Below are positions 34,461 through 44,041 of a DNA stretch of 64,000 nucleotides, piece by piece. The position numbers and the translations under genes were made by a program. The stretch is from NCBI GenBank assembly GCA_016208975.1, contig JACQXA010000004.1, positions 2,139,941 through 2,203,940 on the forward strand. Direction: 5' to 3'. Source of the stretch: Nitrospinota bacterium. GTDB lineage: Bacteria > Nitrospinota_A > UBA7883 > JACRLM01. Position 1 is the stretch's first letter. Each line of letters begins with the position of its first letter. Below the pieces are notes generated by a model. The model had not been told where the DNA came from and made no database searches. It saw nothing but the letters and a program-made list of their open reading frames with translations.

Positions 34461-35379
34461 AGAGAACCAGGATACCCAAGAGGATTTTTGCGATCATCCC
34501 CTGCACGTTTTCCGTATCGCCGGGTTTTATAACGCAATCGTCCACCATGGTTTCGGGGGAGAGGATGAAGTCCATCTTGTCCTCATGGGCGGTAAGTATC
34601 ACAAAATATACCTGCGGATAGCCTTTTTTGCCTTTAACCTCTTTGGCCAGTTCCACGCCGGAAATGCCGGGCAACTCCAGGTCGGACACCACGATGTCCG
34701 GCTTCCATTCCTTTATGCCGCCGATGGCGTCCTCGGCGCTGTTGGCGCCCTGGACGGTGAAGCCCAGCTTGCTGAATATCTCCTCCAGCATGTTGCGCTG
34801 ATAAGTGGAATCCGAAACGAAGAGTATCTTCACCGCCTTTGGCTTGAACCCCTTGTCGGAAAGCAGGAAATACACGAACCGCTCCATCTTGTCGATTATG
34901 TCCTGGGCGCGGCCCATTTCCCGCTCCAGCCGGTCCGTCTTCACTTTCATGGCTTCATTCAGCGTCACCAGCTCCCGGTTGCGCTCCGCCTCGTCCATAT
35001 CCCACTTGGAGCGTTTCACCGCCTGCTTTACCAGGTAATAGGCCGACTCCGGCGAGAGCGGCTCCGGTAACAGGCCATAGGCGCCCTCGTTGAAAATCAG
35101 GGTCAACAGCGGCGCGGAAAGCTCTTTGCCGGTGATAAAAATGAAACGAAGGGAAGGTTTCTTTATCCGTATGGCCTGCATGGCCTTGATGGAGGCCAGG
35201 TCCCCCTCATGGAACCGGGAGATTACCACCCCGCTGGAAAGCTCCGCCATTTTGTCCTGGAAACCGGGGTCGGTTATCTCCACATCAAGCCTGTTTACGG
35301 CCTCGCCCCTGCCGGTCAGGATTTTCTCCAGCCCGCCGAAGCTTTCCCCGGGGTCACCGGCCAGAATCACGTCAGACAT
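34459..35379 (-). CDS. Double receiver-domain protein, N-terminal receiver degenerate
   Basis: A 306-residue protein. Residues about 1-125 have the receiver fold pattern (SDVILAGDPGESFGGLEKIL, LRFIFITGKE) but without a clear phospho-Asp, so it is probably a pseudo-receiver. A coiled coil (about 130-180) leads to a second receiver with ILFVSDSTYQRN, phospho-acceptor Asp in DIVVSDLELPGISG and the Lys of VIKPGD. There is no DNA-binding or enzyme output. It follows cheA by 41 bases on the same strand, so it probably receives phosphate from that kinase and acts as a sink or adaptor. Confidence 0.75.
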   Translation of the reverse strand: MSDVILAGDPGESFGGLEKILTGRGEAVNRLDVEITDPGFQDKMAELSSGVVISRFHEGDLASIKAMQAIRIKKPSLRFIFITGKELSAPLLTLIFNEGAYGLLPEPLSPESAYYLVKQAVKRSKWDMDEAERNRELVTLNEAMKVKTDRLEREMGRAQDIIDKMERFVYFLLSDKGFKPKAVKILFVSDSTYQRNMLEEIFSKLGFTVQGANSAEDAIGGIKEWKPDIVVSDLELPGISGVELAKEVKGKKGYPQVYFVILTAHEDKMDFILSPETMVDDCVIKPGDTENVQGMIAKILLGILVL

Positions 35380-35420
35380 TTTTTTACGCTCCCGATTGTG
35401 CAGGCCGCATGGGCGGCTTT

Positions 35421-37565
35421 TTAAGTGCGCAGAAGCTCGTATTCCACCACGTCGTAATATTTCATCAGCTTGTCTTCGATGAACTTTTTGACCTTTTCTT
35501 CATCCAGAGACGAGGAGAACATCACTTTCAGCTGGTCTGAAATCCCCTGGTTCTCTATTTCCTCGGCGGTGGGCACCGCGCCGAAAATGTGGCCAATCTT
35601 GGCTATCCTTTTGAGTATTAGCAGAGCCACCAGGAACGGTTGCTGGTATTTCGGCTTGAACGAAAGGAACACCTGGTAAAGCTGTTTTTCCTCATACCTG
35701 TGGGCGAACAGGTTTATCTTCTCCAGCGAGCCTATGTGGAACGTGCGCTGGTGCACGTCCACCGGCTCTTCCACTTTCTTTTCCCTGGGTTTCTTGTATT
35801 TGTCTATGTTCTTCAGCAGGGCTTTGTCTATGGCCGGGGCGCGCCCCTCGGCCAGCGCCTGCTTGGCGTTTTTTATGGCGTCGGTGGCGTCGAACAAAAT
35901 ATCTATTATGTCTTCTGATATTTCAAGGGCGCCGGACCGGGCCTGGTCCAGCACCACTTCAACCTCGTGGATGAAGCCGCCCAGCTCCTGAAGGCCCACC
36001 ATCATCAGGTTTCCCTTCATGGAGTGGAAGTCCCGGAATATCCTGTTGACTATCTCCATGTCGCCGGGATTGCTCTCCAGGGCCAGGATCTGCTCGTCGG
36101 CGTCCTTTATCATGTCCTCCAGCTCCACGAAGAACTCTTCGCGGTGGGTGATCTCGCGCCCGATGTCCGACGATAATACCAGCGCGCCGCCCATGGCCAC
36201 GGTTTCGCCTTCGTGGGGCTCTTCCCCGCCAGCGGCTCTGGATGGGACGGAAACCGGCTCTTCCTCCAGTTGGCGCGCCATGGCCTTTTCCACCTGGATG
36301 GCCTCCACCCCGCCGGGCGAGATGCCCCGGGTGCGGTTGATAAGCTCCACCACGTCCACTATCATCCCCATCTTGTTTCCGGACAGGGTGGTGGTGCCGG
36401 ATATTCCCTGCACGTCGAAAACCTTTGAAAGAGGGGTGAACACCAGTTTCTCCGGCATTAACAGGTCGCTGACCCTCAACGCCATCCGGCCGTTCTTGCC
36501 TTCCACAATGACAACGGTTATGTTCTCTTCCGGAGGCAGGGGCGGGTCGTCCAGCAGGTCGTTAAGGTCGAAGAGCGTGACCAGGCTGCCAAGATAGGTT
36601 ATGGTGCGCGCCCGCTGGAGAGTGGAGTTTGTGCTGGTGAAGGGTATCCTCAGGGTGGATATCACGTTCAGGATGGGTATGGCGAACAGGTTGTTGCCAG
36701 CCCTCACGGTGAGACAGTCCAGTATGTTCACCGCCGTGACCTGGGGTATCCGGTAAATGAAGGTGGTTCCAGCGCCCACCTTGGTGTCTATTATCACCTC
36801 GCCACCCAGCTCTTCGATGTTGCTCTTCACAACATCCATCCCCACCCCCCGGCCCGATATTTTACTGGCGGAGGTTTTGGTGGAAAGGCCCGGATGGAAA
36901 ATTAGCGCCAGTTTCTCGTCGCGGGAAAGCGCAGACGAGGCGGATTCCTCCAGCAGACCGCGCCGGACAGCGGCGGCCGCCACCGCTTCCGGGTCTATCC
37001 CGCGCCCATCGTCTTTTATCTCCAGAAATATATTGTTCTCTTTCTGGTAGGCCTTCAGCGTAACCTTGGCCATCACCGGCTTGCCCATACGCTGGCGCTC
37101 CAGCGGGTCTTCAACGCCGTGGTCTATGCTGTTCCTTATCTGGTGGTTCAACGGGTCGTAAAGTTTTTCGGCGATGGTCTTGTCCACCAGTGTTTCCTCG
37201 CCGAAGGTGAGAAAGTCCACCTGCTTGCCGGCGTCCTTGGCCATGTCGCGCACGGGGCGGCGGAACCGCTGGAAGGTGGAGCGGATCTCCACCATGCGGA
37301 TGTCCATCACCAGGCTGTGCAGGTCCGACGAGGCGCGGCTGGAGGCCACCTCGGTCATCTTGAGCATGTCCATGGAGGTTTTGTCCATCGGCTTGGCCCG
37401 GTCGTAGAAATCCTGCAGGCGCCGGTTGGTGGTGGAAATGTTGTTGGAGGTGATTATTACCTCGCCGACAAGGTTTAAGAGGGTGTCCAGATGGCTTATC
37501 TTGACCATCATCCGGTCAACAACGCCCTTTTTCCCGCCTGTTTCCGCCGTCTCTTTAGTATCCAT
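35421..37565 (-). CDS. cheA: Chemotaxis histidine kinase CheA with permuted domain order
   Basis: A 714-residue CheA. In place of the usual P1-P2-P3-P4-P5 order it starts with the dimerisation domain (about 18-110: LVGEVIITSNN, MDIRMVEI), then the ATPase domain (HQIRNSIDHGVE at 141, DDGRGI at 185, GRGVGMDVV at 238), then the CheW-like domain (about 275-415). The phosphotransfer domain comes next, at about 470-575, with FRDFHSMKG and His514. The last 110 residues resemble the CheY/CheB-binding P2 domain. All catalytic parts are present. It overlaps cheY by 11 bases. It phosphorylates CheY in response to receptors. Confidence 0.85.
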   Translation of the reverse strand: MDTKETAETGGKKGVVDRMMVKISHLDTLLNLVGEVIITSNNISTTNRRLQDFYDRAKPMDKTSMDMLKMTEVASSRASSDLHSLVMDIRMVEIRSTFQRFRRPVRDMAKDAGKQVDFLTFGEETLVDKTIAEKLYDPLNHQIRNSIDHGVEDPLERQRMGKPVMAKVTLKAYQKENNIFLEIKDDGRGIDPEAVAAAAVRRGLLEESASSALSRDEKLALIFHPGLSTKTSASKISGRGVGMDVVKSNIEELGGEVIIDTKVGAGTTFIYRIPQVTAVNILDCLTVRAGNNLFAIPILNVISTLRIPFTSTNSTLQRARTITYLGSLVTLFDLNDLLDDPPLPPEENITVVIVEGKNGRMALRVSDLLMPEKLVFTPLSKVFDVQGISGTTTLSGNKMGMIVDVVELINRTRGISPGGVEAIQVEKAMARQLEEEPVSVPSRAAGGEEPHEGETVAMGGALVLSSDIGREITHREEFFVELEDMIKDADEQILALESNPGDMEIVNRIFRDFHSMKGNLMMVGLQELGGFIHEVEVVLDQARSGALEISEDIIDILFDATDAIKNAKQALAEGRAPAIDKALLKNIDKYKKPREKKVEEPVDVHQRTFHIGSLEKINLFAHRYEEKQLYQVFLSFKPKYQQPFLVALLILKRIAKIGHIFGAVPTAEEIENQGISDQLKVMFSSSLDEEKVKKFIEDKLMKYYDVVEYELLRT

Positions 37566-37944
37566 CGGTAAGCCTTGTCACCACTTTTTGTAATAGGGCC
37601 CGCTCGATTGGTTTGGGTACATAATCGTCGGCGCCCATGCTGATGGCCTTTACAAGATATGTGGCGTCGGTATGGGTGGAAAGCACCACCACGGGGATTT
37701 TATTGAGAGTGGGGTGGGTTTTTATCTCGTTGCAAAGCTCCAGCCCGTCCATCACCGGCATTACGATGTCGGTAAAGATAAGGTTGTACTTTTTGCCCTT
37801 GGCTTTTTCAAGCCCCTCCAGGCCGTTCTCCGCTTCTTCCACGGCGAACCCAAGCTCTTCCAACAGCTCTCTTAACGTAACGCGCATGCTGTGGTAGTCG
37901 TCCACCACCAGCGCGAGCGGTTTTTGCGAGGGCGCGTCACTCAT
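37555..37944 (-). CDS. cheY: Single-domain response regulator, CheY-like
   Basis: A 129-residue receiver: ALVVDDYHSMR with the two acidic residues, phospho-acceptor Asp in LIFTDIVMPVMDG, Thr/Ser in VVLSTHTD and Lys in YVPKPIE. No output domain. It is the first gene of a minus-strand unit with cheA (11-base overlap) and the double receiver. CheY carries the signal from CheA to the flagellar motor, or in other systems to pili or other targets; the flagellar option is supported by flgM in the window. Confidence 0.88.
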   Translation of the reverse strand: MSDAPSQKPLALVVDDYHSMRVTLRELLEELGFAVEEAENGLEGLEKAKGKKYNLIFTDIVMPVMDGLELCNEIKTHPTLNKIPVVVLSTHTDATYLVKAISMGADDYVPKPIERALLQKVVTRLTDGY

Positions 37945-38141
37945 GGGTCATCAAATCTCCGAAGAGGGAAGCTTGCCGCCAGATAAGTTCCATTCCCAAT
38001 ATACCTCCAGGACACAGGGCCACAGGCAGGAAATTTAAACGCCCCTTATAATTTAGAGCTATTATAGTTACGCTTGATGCGTTGTGTCCAAATTTATTTC
38101 CGCCTTTCGCCACGGCGCGGGGAGGCGGCGGGAACCATAAA

Positions 38142-38876
38142 TTGAACGGCTGGTACGCGGTTTATTACCGGGAGGTCCTTCTGCTCAAAAGGAAACTCCC
38201 GAAGCAGTTGGCATCCATGTCGGTTATGCCGGTCCTTTACGCCGTGGCCTTCGGCTATGGCATGGGCAAGGGCGTGGCGGTGGACGGCCACAGCTACATG
38301 GAATTTCTGATGCCCGGGCTTGTGGCCATGGCCAGCATGAACCATTCTTTCGCCATGGCCGGGGAGATAAACATATCCAGGTTCTACTGGAAAATATTCG
38401 AGGAGTTCCAGGCCGCCCCCATCAGGAACATAGCCTATGTTGCCGGGGAAGTGGCGGGAGGGGTGACCAGGGGCCTGCTTTCGGCGCTGGTGATACTGGT
38501 GATATCGTATCTTTTCGGTGTTCCGCTTTCATGCGGCCCGTGGTTCTGGCTGGCGGTGGCGCTGAACGCTTTTGTGTTCGCCTCGGTGGCGGTGTTCGCC
38601 GCCATGACCGTCAGATCCCATTCAGACCAGTCGCTTCTCACAAGTTTTCTCATCACCCCCATGGCTTTCCTCGGGGGCACGGTTTTCCCCATGGACCACC
38701 TGCCGGGATGGGCGGGATCCATACTGTCCCTGCTCCCGCTGACCCACGCCTCCAGCGCCATAAGGGCCGCCGCTTTCGGTTTGGGGCCGGAAATAAAATC
38801 GCTGGCCCTCATGGCGATATTCGGCGCCGTTTTCTTCGCCATGGCCTTTAAAACCGTGGACAAGGCCCGGCTGTAA
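38142..38876 (+). CDS. ABC-2 type transporter permease
   Basis: About 244 residues from a TTG at 38142, or 264 from a TTG at 38082 (the extra 20 residues look unlike protein). Six hydrophobic segments, an N-terminal amphipathic WYAVYYREVLLLKRK, and the conserved region AFLGGTVFPMDHLPGWAGSILSLLPLTH typical of ABC-2 permeases. Such proteins export polysaccharides, lipids or drugs. The ATPase partner is not adjacent: the neighbours are cheY (divergent) and a GH57 gene. It must therefore use a distant ATPase, or it is an orphan. Confidence 0.82.
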   Translation: MNGWYAVYYREVLLLKRKLPKQLASMSVMPVLYAVAFGYGMGKGVAVDGHSYMEFLMPGLVAMASMNHSFAMAGEINISRFYWKIFEEFQAAPIRNIAYVAGEVAGGVTRGLLSALVILVISYLFGVPLSCGPWFWLAVALNAFVFASVAVFAAMTVRSHSDQSLLTSFLITPMAFLGGTVFPMDHLPGWAGSILSLLPLTHASSAIRAAAFGLGPEIKSLALMAIFGAVFFAMAFKTVDKARL

Positions 38877-39020
38877 CCGGCATCCTTTTTTAACAGGGCT
38901 TTAATTCGCCCATGGGCGGTTTCCGGATATAGTAAAATGGCTATTTATGCGGCATGGGCCGCCGCGCGGTATTTCCGGTAAAGGCCCGGGTTTGCAACCA
39001 TAATTCATGAGCGGTTTTGA

Positions 39021-41165
39021 ATGAAGCCAGTTAATCTCCTCATAGGCATACACAACCACCAGCCGGTAGGCAACTTTGGCCACGTTTTCGAAGAGGCTCA
39101 CGACACTTGCTACCAGCCCCAGCTAAAAGTATTGGCGGAGCACCACGGCATACGCATAGCCATACACCACTCCGGCCCACTGCTGGAGTGGCTGGAAACC
39201 CACAGGCCAAAATATTTCGACCTGCTGGGCAAACTTGTGGACCGGGGCCAGGTGGAGATACTCTCCGGCGGGTTTTACGAGCCGATACTGTCCTCCATCC
39301 CTGAAGGGGACGCGGTTGGACAGATAGAAATGATGAACGACTACATCAAGCGCCGCTTCGGGTTCGAGCCCAAGGGCATGTGGACCGCCGAAAGGATATG
39401 GGACCCGTACCTGCCCCGGATCATTTCTTCCGCCGGGCTCAAGTTCACATTGCTGGACGACACCCATTTTTATTACGCCGGGCTCACCGCCAGCGACATG
39501 CACGGCTACTATGTCACCGAAAAACACGGCGCCTCCGTGGCGGTGTTCCCCATAGACAAGACATTGCGTTACAGCATTCCCTTCCGCCTGCCCCACGAGA
39601 CCATAGACCATATAAAGCGGCTTCGGGAACAGGGCGGCGTAACCGGCGTAACCTATGGCGACGACGGGGAGAAGTTCGGCCTTTGGCCCGAAACATACAA
39701 ATGGGTGTATGAAGAACGGTGGCTACACAATTTCTACGAGACACTGGAGAAACATCAGGATGTGGTGAACACCTCCTTCTTCTCCCAATATCTGGAGACC
39801 CACAAGGCCAGGGGGAGGATTTACCTGCCGCTGGCCTCTTACGAGGAGATGATGGAATGGTCTTTGCCGGTGGAGGCGGGGCTGAAGTTCGAGAGGGTTC
39901 TCCACGACCTGGCCGAATCGGGCAAAAAAGAGGAGTGGAAACCGTTCATCCGCGGCGGGTTGTGGGACAACTTTTTGTCCAAATACGACGAGTCGAACCG
40001 GATGCACAAGAAAATGATATACGTGTCCGGCAAGGTCGCCGCCGCCATGAAGGGGCTTTCCGGGAAGAAGAAAGACGAGGCCCGAAGGGAACTTTACCAG
40101 GGCCAGTGCAACTGCGCTTACTGGCACGGGCTTTTCGGCGGGCTGTACCTTAACTATCTGCGCCATGCTGTTTACCATCACCTGATAAACGCCGAGAGAA
40201 TAGCGGACGAGGCGCTCCATGGGGATAAAAGCTGGTTACATGTTGAAACCCTGGATTATGATACCGACGGGGCTCCGGAGATAGCTGTTGAGAACCAGCG
40301 GATAAGCGCTGTTATAGACCCTGACATGGGCGGGACATTACTGGAGTTTGATTACCGTCCGGCCTCATTCGCCTTGAGCAACACGTTCACCCGGCGGCGG
40401 GAGGCGTATCACGAGAAGATAAAAAGCCACGCGGGCGGCTCCGGTGAAAATGCGGACAAGCCGGTGTCCATCCATGACATTGTGCGGTTAAAAGAGCCGG
40501 GCCTGGCCGACGCCCTGCATTACGATCCTTCGCCCCGGAGGATTTTTGCCGACCATTTCCTTTCGCCGGAAGTGGGGCTGGAGGATTTCATGCGGGGCCT
40601 TTACCAGCCGCTGGGCGATTTCGCCGGGATAGCATACGAGCCCGAAGTTTCCAAGAGCCGGTCGGAGGCCGAAGTGACGCTTACGGGCAATGCCGTTATA
40701 ACGGTGAAGGGGGAACATGTCCCGGTGACGGTGGTTAAAAAGCTGTCCTTCAACTCGAAGGACGCGGCTATTGACGTTGAGTATGTCGTTAAGAACAAGG
40801 GTGGCGCCGCGCTGGATATCATTTTCGGCGTGGAACTTAACCTTACCCTTCTGGCCGGAGACGCCGATGACCGCTACTGGGTGGCCGAAGGGTTAAAGTC
40901 TAAACCCAGGCTCAAGGACATCATGAGCCATACCGGCGCCACCATGGCGGGCATGAGGGACGACTGGGCCGGATTCACGGTTTACGCCGAATCGAAAAAC
41001 CCTTTCGATGTGTGGTGTTTTCCGGTGGAGACTGTATCCCAGTCTGAAGGAGGGTTTGAGCGCACTTATCAGGGGTCGTGCTTGTTCATCCATCACAGGA
41101 TGGCTATAAAGCCCGGCGGCCGGAGCGGTTTTTCGTTCTCATTAAAGGTGGATGGGGGTAAATGA
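39021..41165 (+). CDS. Glycoside hydrolase family 57, 4-alpha-glucanotransferase type
   Basis: A 714-residue GH57 enzyme. The conserved regions are present: HNHQPVGNFGH near the start, GGFYEPILSSIP, MWTAERIWDP with the nucleophile E124, and TYGDDGEKFGLW with the acid/base D214, matching the numbering of the Thermococcus litoralis glucanotransferase (E123/D214). The C-terminal 300 residues are the beta-rich DUF1925/DUF1926-type domains. It transfers or hydrolyses alpha-1,4-glucans, so it works in glycogen or maltodextrin metabolism, probably in the cytoplasm as no signal peptide is seen. It overlaps hisD by 4 bases, an odd pairing. Confidence 0.9.
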   Translation: MKPVNLLIGIHNHQPVGNFGHVFEEAHDTCYQPQLKVLAEHHGIRIAIHHSGPLLEWLETHRPKYFDLLGKLVDRGQVEILSGGFYEPILSSIPEGDAVGQIEMMNDYIKRRFGFEPKGMWTAERIWDPYLPRIISSAGLKFTLLDDTHFYYAGLTASDMHGYYVTEKHGASVAVFPIDKTLRYSIPFRLPHETIDHIKRLREQGGVTGVTYGDDGEKFGLWPETYKWVYEERWLHNFYETLEKHQDVVNTSFFSQYLETHKARGRIYLPLASYEEMMEWSLPVEAGLKFERVLHDLAESGKKEEWKPFIRGGLWDNFLSKYDESNRMHKKMIYVSGKVAAAMKGLSGKKKDEARRELYQGQCNCAYWHGLFGGLYLNYLRHAVYHHLINAERIADEALHGDKSWLHVETLDYDTDGAPEIAVENQRISAVIDPDMGGTLLEFDYRPASFALSNTFTRRREAYHEKIKSHAGGSGENADKPVSIHDIVRLKEPGLADALHYDPSPRRIFADHFLSPEVGLEDFMRGLYQPLGDFAGIAYEPEVSKSRSEAEVTLTGNAVITVKGEHVPVTVVKKLSFNSKDAAIDVEYVVKNKGGAALDIIFGVELNLTLLAGDADDRYWVAEGLKSKPRLKDIMSHTGATMAGMRDDWAGFTVYAESKNPFDVWCFPVETVSQSEGGFERTYQGSCLFIHHRMAIKPGGRSGFSFSLKVDGGK

Positions 41166-42451
41166 AGATAATTAAGGCCTCGGGCCCGACATTTGAACGG
41201 GCCATGGCGAAGCTGGACGACAGGTTGAACGGAGGCTCGTCCGCCATTGGGGACACGGTATCGGCCATAATCGCGGAGGTGCGGAGGAGGGGAGACGCCG
41301 CCCTTGTCGCTTTCAGCAAAAGGTTCGACGGCTCCAATGTAACCCCCACCTCGTTGCGGGTGCTGGAAAAAGAGATGGGCAACGCCACCAGAGTGGCCAA
41401 CCCGGCGGTGGTAAAAGCCCTCAACGCCGCCGCCAAACGGATAAAGAGCTTCCACCAAAAGCAGGTGGAAAAATCGTGGTCCGTAAACGAAAAGGGTTGT
41501 GTGACCGGCCAGGTGATAACGCCGCTTGAATCGGTGGGGGTGTATGTCCCCGGCGGCAAGGCTTGCTACCCCAGCTCGGTTCTGATGAACGTTATTCCCG
41601 CCAGGATAGCCGGGGTGAAAAGGGTGGTAATGGTGACCCCGGCCCCGAGAGGCTATTTGAACCCCCACGTGCTGGTGGCGGCGGGAATCGCCGGGGTGGA
41701 CGAGGTGTGGAAGATAGGCGGGGCGCAAGCGGTGGCGGCGCTGGCCTACGGCACCAAATCCATCAAGCCGGTGGACAAGATAGTGGGGCCCGGCAACGCC
41801 TACGTGGCCGAGGCCAAGCGGCAGGTGTTCGGCAAGGTGGATATAGACATGATCGCAGGCCCCAGCGAGATACTGGCGCTGGCCGACGACACGGCCAATC
41901 CGGTTCTCGTGGCGGCGGACCTTCTTTCCCAGGCGGAGCATGACGAGAACGCCTATCCCATATTGGTCACAACGTCTGAAAAACTGGCCAAGACCGTGGA
42001 TAACGAACTTAAAAAACAGGCCGCCAGGCTGGACCGTTCGGCGATAATCGCAAAATGCCTGGCCAGCAACTGTTACGCGTTCGTGGCGAAAAACCTTAAC
42101 GAGGCTTTCGAAATAAGCAACAGGATAGCGCCGGAACATTTCGAGCTGTTGATAAAAGACGCGGAAAAACACGCGGGCAAGGTGAAAAACGCCGGGGCCA
42201 TTTTCGTGGGTCCGTGGACGCCGGAAGCTTTAGGCGATTATATGGCCGGGCCCAACCATGTGCTTCCCACGGGCGGGGCGGCGCGGTTCCAGTCGCCGCT
42301 GGGCGTGTACGATTTCGTGAAACGCACCAGCCTGCTCAACTTTACGCGAAAGGGATTCGAGGCTTTGGCCCGGGACGTGGTGGCCCTGGCCGAGGAGGAG
42401 GGGCTTGGCGCCCACGCCAATGCCGTCAGGCTTCGGATGGAGAGCAAATAA
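41162..42451 (+). CDS. hisD: Histidinol dehydrogenase
   Basis: A 429-residue enzyme for the last two oxidation steps of histidine synthesis. Characteristic stretches: PLESVGVYVPGGKACYPSSVLMNVIPA, GPGNAYVAEAKRQVFG, DMIAGPSEIL, SQAEHDENAYPI with zinc ligands, and NHVLPTGGAARF. Length is normal. The start overlaps the GH57 stop (ATGA). hisC follows after 30 bases, so these two are a partial histidine cluster without the rest of the pathway. Confidence 0.97.
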   Translation: MKIIKASGPTFERAMAKLDDRLNGGSSAIGDTVSAIIAEVRRRGDAALVAFSKRFDGSNVTPTSLRVLEKEMGNATRVANPAVVKALNAAAKRIKSFHQKQVEKSWSVNEKGCVTGQVITPLESVGVYVPGGKACYPSSVLMNVIPARIAGVKRVVMVTPAPRGYLNPHVLVAAGIAGVDEVWKIGGAQAVAALAYGTKSIKPVDKIVGPGNAYVAEAKRQVFGKVDIDMIAGPSEILALADDTANPVLVAADLLSQAEHDENAYPILVTTSEKLAKTVDNELKKQAARLDRSAIIAKCLASNCYAFVAKNLNEAFEISNRIAPEHFELLIKDAEKHAGKVKNAGAIFVGPWTPEALGDYMAGPNHVLPTGGAARFQSPLGVYDFVKRTSLLNFTRKGFEALARDVVALAEEEGLGAHANAVRLRMESK

Positions 42452-42481
42452 CCTTAAAGCCGGTGTGCTAAACTTTTCCCC

Positions 42482-43561
42482 ATGACAACAAGAAAAGAGA
42501 CCGTCAACCCCGAAGAGCTCATCCGGCCAAGGATAGCCTCCATCGGCGCATACCATGTGGAGCCCTACCCGTGCGAGGTGGCGCTGGACGCCAACGAGTC
42601 CCCATACGCCCCGCCGCCGAAACTGGCGGAGCGGATACACAGGGCTATGGGCGCCGTGGCGCTCAACCGCTATCCGGACATGCTGGCCCAAAACCTGAGG
42701 GACGCTATCGCCGCCAAGGAAGGGGTGGAGGCGGAGGAAATCCTGTTGGGCAACGGTTCCGATGAGGTTATCCAATGTCTTTGCGCCGCCACGCTGGAGC
42801 CGGGGGAAACAGTGTTGGTTCCGTCGCCCACATTCTCCATGTACCGGCAGATAGCCGGATATTTCGGGGCGGACACCGTGGAGGCGCCCCTGCGGGAAGA
42901 TTGGTCGCTGGACCTGGAGCGCATGCTGGACCTGATGAAAGACCGCGCCCCAAAGATCATTTTCCTGGCCACACCCAATAATCCCACGGGAACCCGGTTC
43001 GCCAGGGCGGAGGTGGAGACTGTTATAGAAAACGCGCCCGGTCTTGTGGTTGTGGACGAGGCGTACGTGGATTTCGCGGACTGGTCTTTCGGCCCTCTTT
43101 TCCGGCAGGCGCCCAACGTGGTGGTGTTAAAAACCCTCTCCAAGGTGGGGTTTGCGGCATTGCGGCTGGGCTACATGATGGCCGACCACAGGCTTTCCGC
43201 GGGCGTTAACAAAACGCGTCTGCCTTATAACATAAACTCCATAACCCAGGCCGTGGCGCGGGAGGTGGTGGAGCATTGGGATTGGCTGAAGCCCCTTTTC
43301 GGCATGGTGAAAAAGGAACGCGAAAAAATGTCCGCCGCCCTTAAAAAAACCGGGTGGCTTGCGCCGTATCCGTCGGAGGCCAATTTCATCCTCATGCGTG
43401 TGGACAAAGACCCGCAGACGGTTTTTAGCGGATTGCTTACCGATGGGGTGCGTGTCCGGTGGTTCAAGGACTCTTCCAGGCTGTCGGATCATTTCCGAGT
43501 GACCGTGGGGACGCCGGAGGAAAACGCGCGGTTCCTTAAGTCGGTGGATGGGATTCGGTGA
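42482..43561 (+). CDS. hisC: Histidinol-phosphate aminotransferase
   Basis: A 359-residue type I-fold PLP aminotransferase: [14 protein letters not shown] at the N-terminus, [27 protein letters not shown] and the PLP lysine in [16 protein letters not shown], ending with the Arg of [12 protein letters not shown]. It converts imidazole-acetol phosphate to histidinol phosphate. It is in the order hisD-hisC, which is common. A NUDIX gene overlaps its stop (GTGA). Confidence 0.95.
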   Translation: MTTRKETVNPEELIRPRIASIGAYHVEPYPCEVALDANESPYAPPPKLAERIHRAMGAVALNRYPDMLAQNLRDAIAAKEGVEAEEILLGNGSDEVIQCLCAATLEPGETVLVPSPTFSMYRQIAGYFGADTVEAPLREDWSLDLERMLDLMKDRAPKIIFLATPNNPTGTRFARAEVETVIENAPGLVVVDEAYVDFADWSFGPLFRQAPNVVVLKTLSKVGFAALRLGYMMADHRLSAGVNKTRLPYNINSITQAVAREVVEHWDWLKPLFGMVKKEREKMSAALKKTGWLAPYPSEANFILMRVDKDPQTVFSGLLTDGVRVRWFKDSSRLSDHFRVTVGTPEENARFLKSVDGIR

Positions 43562-43998
43562 AGCTTGAAATAAAATGTCCCCAGTGCGGCCATGGGGTGG
43601 CGGTGCGGCAAAATCCGTATCTTACGGTGGACATCATCATCGAAGTGGGGGAGAAGATCGTCCTTATCGAGCGGCGCGGCGGCCCGGAAGGGTTCGCCCT
43701 GCCCGGCGGGTATGTGGATTACGGCGAAACGGTGGAACAGGCCGCCGCGCGCGAGGCCAAAGAGGAGACCGGGCTGGACGTGACGCTCACCCGCCAGTTC
43801 CATGTTTATTCCGACCCGGCCCGGGATCCCCGCCGGCACAACGCCTCGGTGGTGTTCATAGGCAACGCCCAGGGCGTTCCGGTAGGCAGTGACGACGCCA
43901 AGAGCGCCGCGCTGTTCTCAAAAGCGGAGATACCACTGGAAAAGCTGGTGTTCGACCATTCGAAGATAATGGGGGATTATCTGGGCGGCAGGTATTAG
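43558..43998 (+). CDS. NUDIX hydrolase
   Basis: A 146-residue protein starting at a GTG that overlaps the hisC stop. It begins with a CPQCG motif (single zinc-like pair) and then the Nudix fold with the box [25 protein letters not shown]. It hydrolyses a nucleoside diphosphate linked to another group; the substrate is not determined by the sequence. Possible role: removal of damaged nucleotides or ADP-ribose-like compounds. It is last in the plus-strand unit and converges on the cysteine desulfurase gene. Confidence 0.85.
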   Translation: MKLEIKCPQCGHGVAVRQNPYLTVDIIIEVGEKIVLIERRGGPEGFALPGGYVDYGETVEQAAAREAKEETGLDVTLTRQFHVYSDPARDPRRHNASVVFIGNAQGVPVGSDDAKSAALFSKAEIPLEKLVFDHSKIMGDYLGGRY

Positions 43999-44008
43999 CG
44001 CCTGCCCG

Positions 44009-44037
44009 CGCAGGGGAAGGTTTTAACCTGCCCTGCG
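44009..44037. terminator. Compound hairpin between convergent genes
   Basis: CGCAGGG (44009-44015) pairs with CCCTGCG (44031-44037), and inside AGGTT pairs with AACCT, giving one long stem. It lies between the NUDIX stop and the desulfurase stop, so it can serve both strands. There is no T run. Confidence 0.55.
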
Positions 44038-44041
44038 ACAA

